DNA of 64,000 nucleotides, from assembly GCA_963837325.1 (NCBI GenBank), contig CAWIMV010000001.1, positions 2,232,001 through 2,296,000 on the forward strand, given 5' to 3'. Below are positions 1 to 7,984 of this stretch, in pieces. Both the position numbers and the translations under genes were made by a program. Every line of letters begins with the position of its first letter. The stretch's first letter is position 1. The notes under the pieces are model-generated. The model saw only the letters and a program-made list of their open reading frames with translations. It searched no databases and was not told where the DNA came from. This DNA comes from CAVQKZ01 sp963837325. Lineage in GTDB: Bacteria > Actinomycetota > Actinomycetes > Mycobacteriales > Jatrophihabitantaceae.

Positions 1-180
1 GCCGTCGCCGGTCGGCAACCGGCTGTGCCCCTTTGATTACAAGGGTGCCGCACAGTTGCCAACTCGTCCGATCATGTGTAGTCTCTGTTTAGGAAGATAT
101 TTTCACTAAAACTAAATGCAAGATCGTTGGCACGCAGCAGCGTGGCGTCGAAGCCTTCGGGGGCACCGAGTAGAGGGTCC

Positions 181-1392
181 ATGAATCGCTCCGCACGCAC
201 CGCCGCGAAAGCCGGTATCGCCCTCCTTGCCACCCTCTGTGCCGTCGTCACGGCCAGCACTGTGACCGCCAGGACGGTCGCCCCGATCGCCCGGGCGGTG
301 GCAACACAGACTGAGCACTCCTGCGCCGTCGCCACCGCGGGCTTCGCGAACTGCGACGCACAGATCGTCGTGGACTCCCAGGGCCAGCCGGCCAGCGCCC
401 AACCGAACGCGGTCACCGGCACACCGAATGGCTTGGGCCCGGCGCAGATTCGGTCCGCCTACGCATTGCTCGCCGCGGCCGGCAAAGGCCGAACGGTCGC
501 CGTCGTCAACGCCTACAACCATCCCGGAGTAGCGGCCGATCTGGCGGTCTACCGCAAGAAGTTCGGACTGCCCGCCTGCACGGTCGCCAACGGCTGCTTC
601 CGCAAGGTCAACCAGACCGGCGGCTCGGTGATGCCGAAGACCGACGCCGGTTGGGCGACCGAGACCAGCCTGGACGTCGAGATGGTGTCGGCGGCCTGCC
701 CGAGTTGCAAGATCCTGCTGGTTTTGGCCACCACGTCTTCGATGGCCAACCTCGCGATCGCAGTCGACTACGCGGCGACCCAGCACGTGTCGGCCATCAG
801 CAACAGCTACAGCGCGCCGGATTCCGCGCCGAACCCGGCCTACGACCATCCCGGCATCGCAATCACCGCGTCGACGGGCGACAACGGCTACGGCGTGAAA
901 TCGCCGGCCAGCTTCGACACCGTGATCGCGGTGGGCGGAACCAGCCTCAAGAAGTCAGCCACCGCCCGTAAGTGGACGGAGACCGCCTGGAGCGGCGCCG
1001 GGAGCGGTTGCTCGAAGTTGAACGCCAAGCCGTCATGGCAGAGCGCGGCGACCAAATGCACCGGCAAAGCCGTGGCCGACGTGTCCGCCGTCGCCGACCC
1101 GAACACCGGGGTGGCGATGTACGACAGCCTCAGCTTCCGGGGCGCAGCGGGTTGGCAGGTGTACGGCGGTACCAGCGTCGCGGCCCCGATCGTCGCTGCG
1201 GTGTACACGATGTCGGGCCGGACGGCTGGGTATCCAGCCTCGTACAGCTGGACGCATCCCGGCAATCTCAACGACGTCAAGACCGGCACGAACGGCAAGT
1301 GTCCGCTGGCAACTGCATCGTGGTGCACGGCTCGGACTGGCTGGGATGGCGCGAGTGGGCTCGGCACCCCGAAGGGCACTGGCGGGTTCTAG
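181..1392 (+). CDS. Secreted S53 (sedolisin-type) serine-carboxyl peptidase
   Basis: About 403 aa. A basic start (MNRSARTAAKAG) and a long hydrophobic Ala-rich stretch form a signal peptide, so export is likely. Sedolisin signatures are visible: ETSLD gives Glu161 and Asp165 with the family's 4-residue spacing, TGD gives the oxyanion Asp234, and GGTSVAAP gives Ser332. A C-terminal WDGASGLGTPKG segment resembles the calcium site. The family cleaves proteins, often at acidic pH. It lacks the usual long pro-domain of ~180 aa, carrying only a short N-terminal region. The start at 181 follows a weak AGAGGG; an in-frame codon at 127 would bury the signal peptide. No operon partner. Confidence 0.85.
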   Translation: MNRSARTAAKAGIALLATLCAVVTASTVTARTVAPIARAVATQTEHSCAVATAGFANCDAQIVVDSQGQPASAQPNAVTGTPNGLGPAQIRSAYALLAAAGKGRTVAVVNAYNHPGVAADLAVYRKKFGLPACTVANGCFRKVNQTGGSVMPKTDAGWATETSLDVEMVSAACPSCKILLVLATTSSMANLAIAVDYAATQHVSAISNSYSAPDSAPNPAYDHPGIAITASTGDNGYGVKSPASFDTVIAVGGTSLKKSATARKWTETAWSGAGSGCSKLNAKPSWQSAATKCTGKAVADVSAVADPNTGVAMYDSLSFRGAAGWQVYGGTSVAAPIVAAVYTMSGRTAGYPASYSWTHPGNLNDVKTGTNGKCPLATASWCTARTGWDGASGLGTPKGTGGF

Positions 1393-1539
1393 CCCGAAGC
1401 TCGCGTTGAAAAGCGAAAAGCAAAAAGCGCAGCGACGAGGGAGTTGGGTGGTCGGCTCGGGTTTGCGCTTTCGGGCTGCGGCTCGTGCGAATCACCTTAC
1501 GAGATAACGGGAAAGTGGCTTCGTTTCGTCGATCACCTG

Positions 1540-1548
1540 TGCTATAAT
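1540..1548 (+). promoter_or_regulatory. Extended -10 promoter, predicted leaderless mRNA
   Basis: TGCTATAAT is a perfect -10 hexamer with an extended TG, at 1540-1548. The ATG of the HNH gene is at 1556, seven bases after the hexamer. Transcription would therefore begin at or next to the A of the start codon. There is no Shine-Dalgarno sequence, and no good -35 box is seen. The same arrangement precedes the second copy. Confidence 0.65.
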
Positions 1549-1555
1549 CGACCGT

Positions 1556-2914
1556 ATGAGCGAACCTCTGGCGGACGATCCGGAACCGTACGTTCCTTCC
1601 CTCCTGGACGCCGACGTTGCTCCCGATGATGTCGCGGCCTGGGCCGCGACCGTCACTCCTGGCTCCGCGGTGATCAAGCCGCTCGTTCATGTGAACGTGC
1701 ACCGCTTGTCCTATGCCGGTCGGGTGGATGCGTTGGCGGCGTTGGAGCGGCAGCGGTCCTGGATCGATGCCCAGCAGTTGCGGTTGTTGGCGGTGATGGC
1801 GGCTGATCCGCCGGTGAAGTCCCCGACCGAGGTCCTGGACAAGGAATGGCTCAAGGAAGACGTGGCCTGTGCGCTGCGGTTGTCGGCCCAGACCGCGGCG
1901 GATCGGCTGGAGTTCGCCAAAGCGATGACCCGGCTGCCCGCGACGCTCGATTTGCAGGAGCGCGGGGAGATCACCGTGCACCACTCCCGGCACCTGGCCG
2001 AGACGGTCATGACCCTCGACGACAAGACGGCCACGGCGGTGGAGACCTCAGTTCTGCCGAAGGCGCCGGAGCAGGTGCTGGCGAACTTCAAGCGTTCCGT
2101 CCGCAAATCCGTCCTGACGGTGGCTCCGAAGCCGGCGGAGGAACGCCACGTCGAAGCGGTCAAGCAGCGGCGGGTGGTGCGCACTCCGGTCGCCGATGGC
2201 ATGAGTGAGATCTGGATGCTGCTGCCGGATACCGGGGCGACGGCGTTCATGACCGCCGTCGACGCCCTCGCCCGCCGAGTCCCCTGTGGTGACGACCGGA
2301 CCGCGGACCAGCGCCGTGCCGATGCGGTGGTGCAGCTGGCCCTGAACACCCTGCATGGCACCAACTCCGATGAGTTGCCGCGTGAACACGGCCTGCGCCC
2401 GAGCGTTCAAGTGACGGTCGCGCTGTCGACACTGCTGGGTTTGGATGAGCAGCCCGGCGAACTCGCCGGGAGCGGTCCGATCCCGGCCGCGGTCGCCCGC
2501 CGGATCGCCGCCGACCAGACCGGCACCTGGCGGCGTCTCGTGACCGACGAACGCGGTCGGCTGGTCGATTACGGCCGAACGACGTACCGGCCACCGAAAG
2601 ACCTGGCCGAGCACGTCATCGCCCGGGACCGCACCTGCCGCTACCCCAACTGCAACCGCCAAGCCCGACACTGCGACCTCGAACATCAGATCCCCTGGGA
2701 AGACGGCGGCGAGACCAACGCCGACAACCTCAACGCCATCTGCAGCCGCCACCACCACGCCAAGCACGAAGCCGGCTGGCAACCGGAACGACAACCCGAC
2801 GGCACCATCGAATGGACATCACCGACCGGCCACATCTACGTCGAGCCGCCCGCGTCGTATCCGATCGACCGAACGACTCAGACCAATTCAGCACCGCCGG
2901 CGTGGGCAGGCTGA
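1556..2914 (+). CDS. DUF222 / HNH endonuclease protein (13E12 repeat family)
   Basis: 452 aa, intact. The N-terminal ~300 residues are the DUF222 region, with ALERQRSWIDAQQLRLLAVM and long helical segments. The C-terminal HNH module lies around residues 357-405: CRYPNC, then DLEHQIPWEDGG, then NLNAICSRHHHAKH, giving the Cys pairs and the His-Asn-His core. Family members are metal-dependent nucleases of unknown role, often multicopy in actinobacteria. A second, broken copy lies 31 kb away in inverted orientation. The gene stands alone and is probably translated from a leaderless transcript. Function in the host is not known. Confidence 0.85.
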   Translation: MSEPLADDPEPYVPSLLDADVAPDDVAAWAATVTPGSAVIKPLVHVNVHRLSYAGRVDALAALERQRSWIDAQQLRLLAVMAADPPVKSPTEVLDKEWLKEDVACALRLSAQTAADRLEFAKAMTRLPATLDLQERGEITVHHSRHLAETVMTLDDKTATAVETSVLPKAPEQVLANFKRSVRKSVLTVAPKPAEERHVEAVKQRRVVRTPVADGMSEIWMLLPDTGATAFMTAVDALARRVPCGDDRTADQRRADAVVQLALNTLHGTNSDELPREHGLRPSVQVTVALSTLLGLDEQPGELAGSGPIPAAVARRIAADQTGTWRRLVTDERGRLVDYGRTTYRPPKDLAEHVIARDRTCRYPNCNRQARHCDLEHQIPWEDGGETNADNLNAICSRHHHAKHEAGWQPERQPDGTIEWTSPTGHIYVEPPASYPIDRTTQTNSAPPAWAG

Positions 2915-2933
2915 GTTCCGGGAAGCACACGTC

Positions 2934-3350
2934 CTAGCCGCCGATCGGGGTGCCGCTGCTCCAGCCGTGCCAACGGTCGATCTCGACGTGGACGCTGACA
3001 CGTGGGCGTTCCCGGTTCCGGTAGGGCCGGCCGGTGTAGTGCTGGGCCAGTCGGTCGATATCGCGAAGGCCCTCGTCGTCGACGATCGAGACGACGCGGC
3101 CCTGCACGCTGACGTGGGTGTACCAGTCGTTCTCGGCCAGCGCGGTCAGCGAGACGCGCGGATCTCGCCGGAGGTGCTCAAGCCGCGCTCGCTTGGCGTC
3201 GAGGCCGAGCAGGATCGTGCCGTCGGGCTCGAGCAGGTACCAGGTGGCCACCGTGACCGGTCGACCGTCCGCGGCGATGGTCGCCATTACCGCGGGATTG
3301 GGCCGGGCGAGCAGTTCGAGAACGTTCTTGGGCAGTGGCGTCGATGGCAA
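2934..3350 (-). CDS. PPOX-class F420-dependent oxidoreductase family protein
   Basis: 138 aa single-domain split beta-barrel protein. It shows the family pattern VMATIAADGRPVTVATWYLL near the start, then AKRARLEHLRRDPRVSLTAL, where Arg/Lys residues contact the cofactor phosphate, and VQGRVVSI. Members of this actinobacterial group use F420 rather than FMN to reduce varied substrates, or simply bind flavins or heme breakdown products. The natural substrate cannot be read from sequence. It converges with the HNH gene and has no obvious operon. A second family member is at 27771. Confidence 0.75.
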   Translation of the reverse strand: MPSTPLPKNVLELLARPNPAVMATIAADGRPVTVATWYLLEPDGTILLGLDAKRARLEHLRRDPRVSLTALAENDWYTHVSVQGRVVSIVDDEGLRDIDRLAQHYTGRPYRNRERPRVSVHVEIDRWHGWSSGTPIGG

Positions 3351-3428
3351 CGCGAACCTCCGAGAGAGCGACCGACGTTCCAGTATCCGTAGCGGCCTAC
3401 GTCTGATTGATCGACCGGGCCCTGGTGC

Positions 3429-3755
3429 CTACCGCACCCGCCGCGGCCACGAGCCACGCCGCCAGCGAAGGACGACCCGGGCCTGCACGTCGGCGACACC
3501 GTGCACGGTGCTGTCACCACCGGCGGCGCTGTTGTCCGATACCAGCCACCAGCCATCGCCGCAGCGCTCAGCGACCCGCTTGAGCACAGGCCGATCCGGC
3601 AGGTCGCGAAAGCGCGCAAGGACGACGTCACCGGCTCGGACTTGGGCGCCGTGGCGCACCACGACGAAGTCGCCGTCGCGCAACGTCGGGCTCATCGACG
3701 GACCGGAAACCCGCACCCGTTGCCAAGGAAGCACAGCCGCGGGCATGGTCACCAT
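3429..3755 (-). CDS. sodX: Nickel-type superoxide dismutase maturation protease (S26 family)
   Basis: 108 aa signal-peptidase-like protein. The catalytic Ser is in SGPSMSPTLRDGD and the general-base Lys in VLKRVAERC, matching the Ser/Lys dyad of S26 enzymes. The family is the short, non-exported type that removes the N-terminal leader of NiSOD so that His1 can bind nickel. It is divergent from sodN across 81 bp, the classic sodN-sodX pairing. The start is ATG at 3755 or 3746, both directly before the conserved region. A longer reading frame upstream overlaps sodN antisense and was not used. Confidence 0.88.
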   Translation of the reverse strand: MVTMPAAVLPWQRVRVSGPSMSPTLRDGDFVVVRHGAQVRAGDVVLARFRDLPDRPVLKRVAERCGDGWWLVSDNSAAGGDSTVHGVADVQARVVLRWRRGSWPRRVR

Positions 3756-3836
3756 GCTGCCCGTCAACGCGAGAGAGACGGCAACAGGGCCGGTAGTAGG
3801 GTCGAATTGAGTACCACCAAACAAGGAGGCCGATTC

Positions 3837-4235
3837 ATGCGACTGTTCCGCCCGACGATCACCGCACATGCACATTGCGATCTGCCCTGCGGCGTCTACG
3901 ACCCTGCTCAGGCCCGGATCGAGGCCGAGTCGGTCAAGGCGATCCAGGAGAAGTACCAGGGCAACGAGGACCCGGTTTTCCGCACCCGCGCCCTGCTGAT
4001 CAAGGAGCAGCGGGCCGACCTGGTCAAGCACCACCTCTGGGTGCTCTGGACCGACTACTTCAAGCCCCCACACTTCGAGAAGTACCCGCAGCTGCACGAG
4101 CTGTTCAACCAGGCGACGAAGCAGGCCGGCGCCGCAGGGGGGAAGGGCTCGATCGACCCGGCGGAAGGCCAGAAGCTGCTCGACCTCATCGCCGAGATCG
4201 ACAAGATCTTCTGGGAGACGAAGAACGCGGCGTGA
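3837..4235 (+). CDS. sodN: Nickel superoxide dismutase
   Basis: 132 aa. The nickel hook HCDLPCGVY occupies residues 13-21, preceded by a 12-residue leader (MRLFRPTITAHA) that SodX would cut to expose His13. His13, Cys14, Cys18 and the backbone form the Ni site, and Tyr21 guards it. The rest is the expected four-helix bundle sequence. It catalyses dismutation of superoxide in the cytoplasm as a hexamer in known members. A strong AAGGAGG at 3823-3829 sets the start. A hairpin at 4258 probably ends the transcript. Nickel supply may link it to the NiCoT permease at 19604. Confidence 0.95.
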   Translation: MRLFRPTITAHAHCDLPCGVYDPAQARIEAESVKAIQEKYQGNEDPVFRTRALLIKEQRADLVKHHLWVLWTDYFKPPHFEKYPQLHELFNQATKQAGAAGGKGSIDPAEGQKLLDLIAEIDKIFWETKNAA

Positions 4236-4257
4236 CTGAGTGACCAACCCGACGCTG

Positions 4258-4286
4258 AAGGCCGGCTCCGACGGGGAGCCGGCCTT
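4258..4286 (+). terminator. Hairpin terminator after sodN
   Basis: A 12-bp perfect stem, AAGGCCGGCTCC (4258-4269) with GGAGCCGGCCTT (4275-4286), and a GACGG loop, starts 22 bp after the sodN stop. No U-run follows, as is usual in actinobacteria. It lies inside the longest reading frame of the next gene, which argues that the gene actually starts after the hairpin. Confidence 0.7.
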
Positions 4287-4290
4287 CGCC

Positions 4291-4908
4291 GTGCCGAGAA
4301 CGCTGCCGGACGGCGTCGAACTGTGGCTCATCCGGCACGGCGAGACCGAGTGGAGCAAGTCCGGACAACACACCGGTCGCACCGATCTCCCGCTGACACC
4401 CAAAGGCGAGGAGCAGGCGAAGGCCCTGCCCGCTCTGCTGGGCGACATCCGTCCCGCCCACGTCGTGAGCAGCCCGCTCGAGCGGGCCCGGGCCACCGCT
4501 CGACTGGCCGGCTGGGCGGTCGACGAGATCGACCCCGACCTGGCCGAGTGGGACTACGGCGACTTTGAGGGCCGCACCACCGGGCAGATCCGCGAGGAGG
4601 TACCCGGCTGGACGATTTGGACGAACGGCGCGCGTAACGGCGAAACCATCGAAAACATCAGCGCCCGCGCCGATCGAGTGCTGCAGCGCGCCGCGGAGCG
4701 GCTGACCGACGGGCCGGTGATCCTGCTGTCCCACGGCCACATGAGCCGCGCTATCGGCGCCCGTTGGATCGGGCTGCCGGCGATCGACGGCAGCCGCCTC
4801 ACCCTCGCGACGGCCGCGCCGTCATTGCTCAGCACCCAGTACGAGGTGCGAGTGATCGAGCGATGGAACATGCTCAACCCAGCGGCAAGCGAAGGGAACG
4901 CACGGTGA
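4291..4908 (+). CDS. Histidine phosphatase family protein (Gpm2-like)
   Basis: About 205 aa from GTG 4291. It has LWLIRHGETEWS with the phosphohistidine, GRTDLPLTPKGEEQAKAL, and SSPLERARATARLAG carrying the second Arg. The distal catalytic His is in LLSHGHMSRAIGARW. These phosphatases act on phosphorylated small molecules or proteins; the closest known relative by look is mycobacterial Gpm2/acid phosphatase. The frame stays open back to GTG 4240, but that region is the sodN hairpin, so 4291 is preferred. Its stop overlaps the rsbW start, so it may be co-transcribed with rsbW-sigF. Confidence 0.8.
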   Translation: MPRTLPDGVELWLIRHGETEWSKSGQHTGRTDLPLTPKGEEQAKALPALLGDIRPAHVVSSPLERARATARLAGWAVDEIDPDLAEWDYGDFEGRTTGQIREEVPGWTIWTNGARNGETIENISARADRVLQRAAERLTDGPVILLSHGHMSRAIGARWIGLPAIDGSRLTLATAAPSLLSTQYEVRVIERWNMLNPAASEGNAR

Positions 4909-5306
4909 ATTCAGCGAGTCAGGCTCCGGACGGCGACGTCGTCGAGATGCGAGTGCCGGCCGACCCGGCTTACGTCGCCACCTTGCGCATGGCGGCTGCC
5001 AGTCTTGCCGCCCGTTGCGATCTGACAGTCGACGACATCGAAGATCTGCGCCTCGCGGTGGACGAGGCCTGCGCACTGTTGCTGCCCCATGCCAGCCCGG
5101 ACAGCACACTCCACGCCCGCTTCGAACTGGCGTACGCGCGCCTAGAGGTGCACGCCAGCGTCACGAGCGTCGACTCCGCCCACGTCGACCGCGACGGTTT
5201 CGCCTGGACGGTGCTCGGCGCGCTGGCCGCGCCCGTCGAGGTGCACAACGAGGACGGCCGACTGACGATCGCCCTGACCAAGCGCCGCGAGTTAGCCGAC
5301 CAGTGA
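4905..5306 (+). CDS. rsbW: Anti-sigma factor, RsbW-type serine kinase
   Basis: 133 aa from GTG 4905, which overlaps the upstream stop. It is a GHKL ATPase-fold protein with the N-box region DIEDLRLAVDEACALLL near residues 43-60. The family binds its sigma factor and is countered by an anti-anti-sigma (RsbV) that it phosphorylates. The gene directly precedes and overlaps sigF by GTGA coupling, so the pair should be made in fixed ratio. No anti-anti-sigma gene is adjacent. The C-terminal ATP-lid motifs are degenerate. Confidence 0.85.
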   Translation: MNSASQAPDGDVVEMRVPADPAYVATLRMAAASLAARCDLTVDDIEDLRLAVDEACALLLPHASPDSTLHARFELAYARLEVHASVTSVDSAHVDRDGFAWTVLGALAAPVEVHNEDGRLTIALTKRRELADQ

Positions 5307-6097
5307 GCCCTGATCCGAAGCCGAACGGCGGCGAGCGGAGCGCTACGGCAGCGACGGCCATGTTGACCGAGCTGCACGACCTGCCCGCCGACAGTCCGCG
5401 GCGTAAGGCGTTGCGCGATCAGCTCGTCGAGGCGCACATGCCGCTCGTGGTCTACCTGGCTCGGCGCTTCTCCGGTCGCAACGAGCCGATGAATGACCTC
5501 GTCCAGGTCGGCTCGATCGGCTTGCTCAAGGCGATCGACCGCTTCGATCCCGAGCGCGGTCTGGAGTTTTCGACCTACGCCACGCCAACCATCCTCGGTG
5601 AGATCAAGCGGCACTTCCGCGACACCGGCTGGCTCATCCACGTACCCAGGCGCGCGCAGGAACTGCAGACGACGGTCAACACCGCCCGCGCCGACCTGAG
5701 CCAGGAACTGGGGCGCGCGCCCACGGTCAAAGAACTCGCCGAGCGCATCCAGGTCGACGAGGACGCCGTGTTGGAGGCGCTGGACGCTGCTCGCGCCTAC
5801 TCCGGCGTGCCACTCGACGTCCTGGCCGCGCCGGGCGAAAGCGTCCCCGAGCACCCGATGCTCGGCATCCTCGACGCCGGGTTCGAGCAGGTCGAGCAGC
5901 GCGCCCTGCTCCGCGACGTCATCGCCAAACTTCCGGAGACCGAGCGGGAGATCCTGCTGCTGCGGTTCGTCGCCAACAAGACCCAGACCGAGATCGCAGC
6001 CATTGTGGGCGTGTCCCAGATGCAGGTGTCGCGGCTCGTGGCCCGGGGCCTCAAGCGGCTGCGCGCCAGCCTCGGCGCTGACGAGCCCCAGCCCTAG
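5303..6097 (+). CDS. sigF: RNA polymerase sigma factor, SigF/SigB family
   Basis: 264 aa from GTG 5303, overlapping rsbW. Region 2 holds NDLVQVGSIGLLKAIDRFDP and EFSTYATPTILGEIKRHFRD. Region 3 has LGRAPTVKELAERI. Region 4 is a helix-turn-helix, TQTEIAAIVGVSQMQVSRLV, near the C-terminus. Members direct general stress or sporulation-related transcription in actinobacteria and recognise GTTT..GGGTAT-like promoters. Activity is expected to be held down by the adjacent RsbW. An ATG at 5360 is an alternative start, but the overlap favours GTG. Confidence 0.92.
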   Translation: MSPDPKPNGGERSATAATAMLTELHDLPADSPRRKALRDQLVEAHMPLVVYLARRFSGRNEPMNDLVQVGSIGLLKAIDRFDPERGLEFSTYATPTILGEIKRHFRDTGWLIHVPRRAQELQTTVNTARADLSQELGRAPTVKELAERIQVDEDAVLEALDAARAYSGVPLDVLAAPGESVPEHPMLGILDAGFEQVEQRALLRDVIAKLPETEREILLLRFVANKTQTEIAAIVGVSQMQVSRLVARGLKRLRASLGADEPQP

Positions 6098-6501
6098 CTC
6101 GGCTCCCGGTCGAGGGCGTCCCGGGCCGGCGGCGTGAACAGCAGGTAGAGCACGACCACCGCCGCCACCAGGATCGGACCGCCGTAGGCGACGACGCCGG
6201 CTTGGAACGCCATGCTGTAGCCCACCGGCAGGGCCAGCACCTGCAGCACCACCACGGGCGTGCGGGCGGCGGGCCGGAGGCGCAGCAGCCCGCGAGCGCA
6301 CAGACCGAGCAAGGCCGCCGCGCCCACGGCCAGGACCGCACCCAGCAGGGCCCGGCCGACGCTGTCGGGGTGGCCGGTGACCGACTTGGCGACCAGGACG
6401 ACGCCGGCGGCGAGCAGACCCAGGGCTTCGAGGCCGATCAGAGCGGCCGCAATGCGGACCTGCCCGGGGGGTCGGCCGTCGCTGCCGTCGGCTCGAACCA
6501 C
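6094..6501 (-). CDS. Small integral membrane protein, unknown function
   Basis: 135 aa with four predicted membrane spans: IAAALIGLEALGLLAAGVVL, LLGAVLAVGAAALLGL, VVVLQVLALPVGYSMAF and GPILVAAVVVLYLLF. It ends DALDREPS. Resembles small hypothetical membrane proteins common next to actinobacterial housekeeping genes; no catalytic motif. It converges with sigF (4-bp overlap) and is divergent from the lipid kinase. Confidence 0.65.
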   Translation of the reverse strand: MVRADGSDGRPPGQVRIAAALIGLEALGLLAAGVVLVAKSVTGHPDSVGRALLGAVLAVGAAALLGLCARGLLRLRPAARTPVVVLQVLALPVGYSMAFQAGVVAYGGPILVAAVVVLYLLFTPPARDALDREPS

Positions 6502-6527
6502 GCGGGCAACCCTACCGACGCAGTATT

Positions 6528-7457
6528 GTGCGCGCCGTGCGTGTACTCGTGGTGGTCAACCCGCACGCAACCGCGACAACCGCGCGGGAGCGTGACGTAC
6601 TGGCGCACGCAGTCGGCAGCACGGCCGAGCTTGAGGTGGTCGAGACAGCCAACCGCGGCCACGCCGCGGCCCTGGCCTGCCGGGCCATGCGCGACGGCAC
6701 CGACGTGGTCGTCGCCCTGGGCGGCGACGGCACGGTGAACGAGGTGGTCAACGGCCTGCTCACCGACGGGGTGCACCCCGGCGTCCCCGCGCTGGGGATA
6801 GTCCCGGCCGGCTCGACCAATGTCTTCGCCCGCGCTGTCGGCGTCCCCCATGACCGCATCGAGGCCACCGGCGCCCTGCTCGAAGGGTTGCGCACCGGCT
6901 CCCGCCGGGCCGTCAGCCTCGGCATGGTCGACGACCGGTGGTTCGTATTCGCCGCCGGCATCGGCTTCGACGCCGCGGTGGTGGGCGCCGTCGAGCGTCA
7001 CCGGCGCCGCGGCACCCGCTCGACCCACAGTCTGTACGCCCGGGTGGCCGTGCGGGAGTTCTTCCGCACGGAGCGGCGCAGCCCTCGACTCCACGTCGAA
7101 TTGCCCGACGGCACCACCCACGACGACGTCTTCTTCGTCATCGTCGCGAACACCGACCCGTGGACCTACGTCGGCAACCGCCCATTGCACCCGACCCCCG
7201 GCGTCACGCTGGACAGCGGGCTGGCGATCTACGCCCGGCGCCGGATGGGGGCGCCCGGCATGCTGTACGCGGCCGCCCGGATGTCCGGCAGCAAGCCGAA
7301 GGTCGGCAAGCGGGGGGCCCATGTGGCCCTCAATCTGGACGGGCTGACCGTGCGCGCCGACGCCCCGACACCGGTCCAGGTCGACGGCGATTACCTCGAA
7401 CCCCGCGAAAAAGTGGTCTTCCGGTCGGTTCCACAGGCATTACGTATCGTAATTTGA
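6528..7457 (+). CDS. Diacylglycerol/lipid kinase family protein (YegS/DagK type)
   Basis: 309 aa. The nucleotide-binding DAGK catalytic domain opens with VRVLVVVNPHATATT and contains the hallmark ALGGDGTVNEVVNGL with the GGDGT motif, followed by VPALGIVPAGSTNVFARAVG. The C-terminal half is the beta-rich YegS domain with PVQVDGDYL. These enzymes phosphorylate lipid alcohols such as diacylglycerol at the membrane. It precedes the whiB1 region and reads in the same direction across a 252-bp gap. The start is GTG 6528, or the second GTG at 6537. Confidence 0.88.
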   Translation: MRAVRVLVVVNPHATATTARERDVLAHAVGSTAELEVVETANRGHAAALACRAMRDGTDVVVALGGDGTVNEVVNGLLTDGVHPGVPALGIVPAGSTNVFARAVGVPHDRIEATGALLEGLRTGSRRAVSLGMVDDRWFVFAAGIGFDAAVVGAVERHRRRGTRSTHSLYARVAVREFFRTERRSPRLHVELPDGTTHDDVFFVIVANTDPWTYVGNRPLHPTPGVTLDSGLAIYARRRMGAPGMLYAAARMSGSKPKVGKRGAHVALNLDGLTVRADAPTPVQVDGDYLEPREKVVFRSVPQALRIVI

Positions 7458-7638
7458 CCGGTTTGCCAGCAAGATGGGGTCGACGGATCGCCGGTGCTGT
7501 GCGTACGGTGGCAAAGTTCAGTCGCCAGGACATGCGCACTGGACAACAATCCGGAGCCTGACGCGGCCAACCCACGGCCGCAGATCTGCGGGTGACCTGC
7601 CTTGCAGTACGAGCAAGCCCTTGAACCGCGCCCATGCT

Positions 7639-7654
7639 CGTGAAAGGATTCACA
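7639..7654 (+). promoter_or_regulatory. CRP-like binding site upstream of whiB1
   Basis: CGTGA-AAGGAT-TCACA matches the cAMP receptor protein consensus TGTGA-N6-TCACA in 9 of 10 arm positions. It is centred about 63 bp before the whiB1 start. Mycobacterial whiB1 is known to be controlled by CRP through such sites, which makes the match more credible than a chance palindrome. The flanking 252-bp gap holds no gene that I can see. Confidence 0.6.
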
Positions 7655-7709
7655 AGCGAGGCCGGCCGCACATTAGCGCGTGCCGGATGCCGAGTAAGGA
7701 GACCGAACC

Positions 7710-7961
7710 ATGGATTGGCGTCACCGCGCGATATGCCGTGACGAAGACCCGGAATTGTTCTTTCCCATCGGGAACACCGGGCCGGCGTTGTTGCAGATCG
7801 AGCAGGCGAAAGCCGTCTGCCGCCGTTGCCCGGTCATGCAGGACTGCCTGGCTTGGGCCTTGGAAAGCGGTCAGGACGCCGGTGTTTGGGGCGGGTTGTC
7901 CGAAGACGAGCGCCGCGCATTGAAGCGCCGCAACGCCCGGGCTCGCGCCCGCCTGGCCTGA
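7710..7961 (+). CDS. whiB1: WhiB-family [4Fe-4S] transcription factor, WhiB1/WblE type
   Basis: 83 aa. The four cluster Cys are visible: one in RAICRDEDPELFFP, two in CRRCPVMQDC together with the fourth. The G(V/I)WGG turn is present as GVWGGLSEDERRAL, then a basic DNA-binding tail KRRNARARARLA. WhiB1 is essential in mycobacteria, binds the primary sigma factor and is nitric-oxide sensitive. The neighbour on the other strand is pdtaS, as in Mycobacterium tuberculosis. AAGGAG before the ATG fixes the start. Confidence 0.93.
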   Translation: MDWRHRAICRDEDPELFFPIGNTGPALLQIEQAKAVCRRCPVMQDCLAWALESGQDAGVWGGLSEDERRALKRRNARARARLA

Positions 7962-7984
7962 GCCGGGCGGGACAACCGCGCCCG

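Larger units (their letters stand above)
1406..2914 (+). repeat. Dispersed inverted repeat, copy 1 (REP13E12-like)
   Basis: About 1.5 kb, from ~1406 through the end of the HNH gene. It recurs in opposite orientation at 33875-35434. Similarity covers the 150 bp upstream (shared AGCGACGAGGGAGTTGGGTG), the extended -10 box and the whole coding region. Copies shared beyond the coding frame indicate spread or duplication of a whole unit, as with the 13E12 repeats of mycobacteria. No terminal inverted repeats or target duplications are evident. The boundaries are judged by eye. Confidence 0.7.

Noticed and set aside
1..180. Possible coding start at 127 for the peptidase
   Set aside because: It would put 18 polar residues before the signal peptide; ATG 181 gives a normal secretory N-terminus.
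3756..4496. Extension of the SodX frame upstream to 4496
   Set aside because: It runs antisense through sodN and into the phosphatase gene; all conserved S26 residues lie after 3755.
4970..6301. Long minus-strand frame opposite rsbW-sigF
   Set aside because: Shadow of two well-supported sense genes; low-complexity composition and no recognisable domain.
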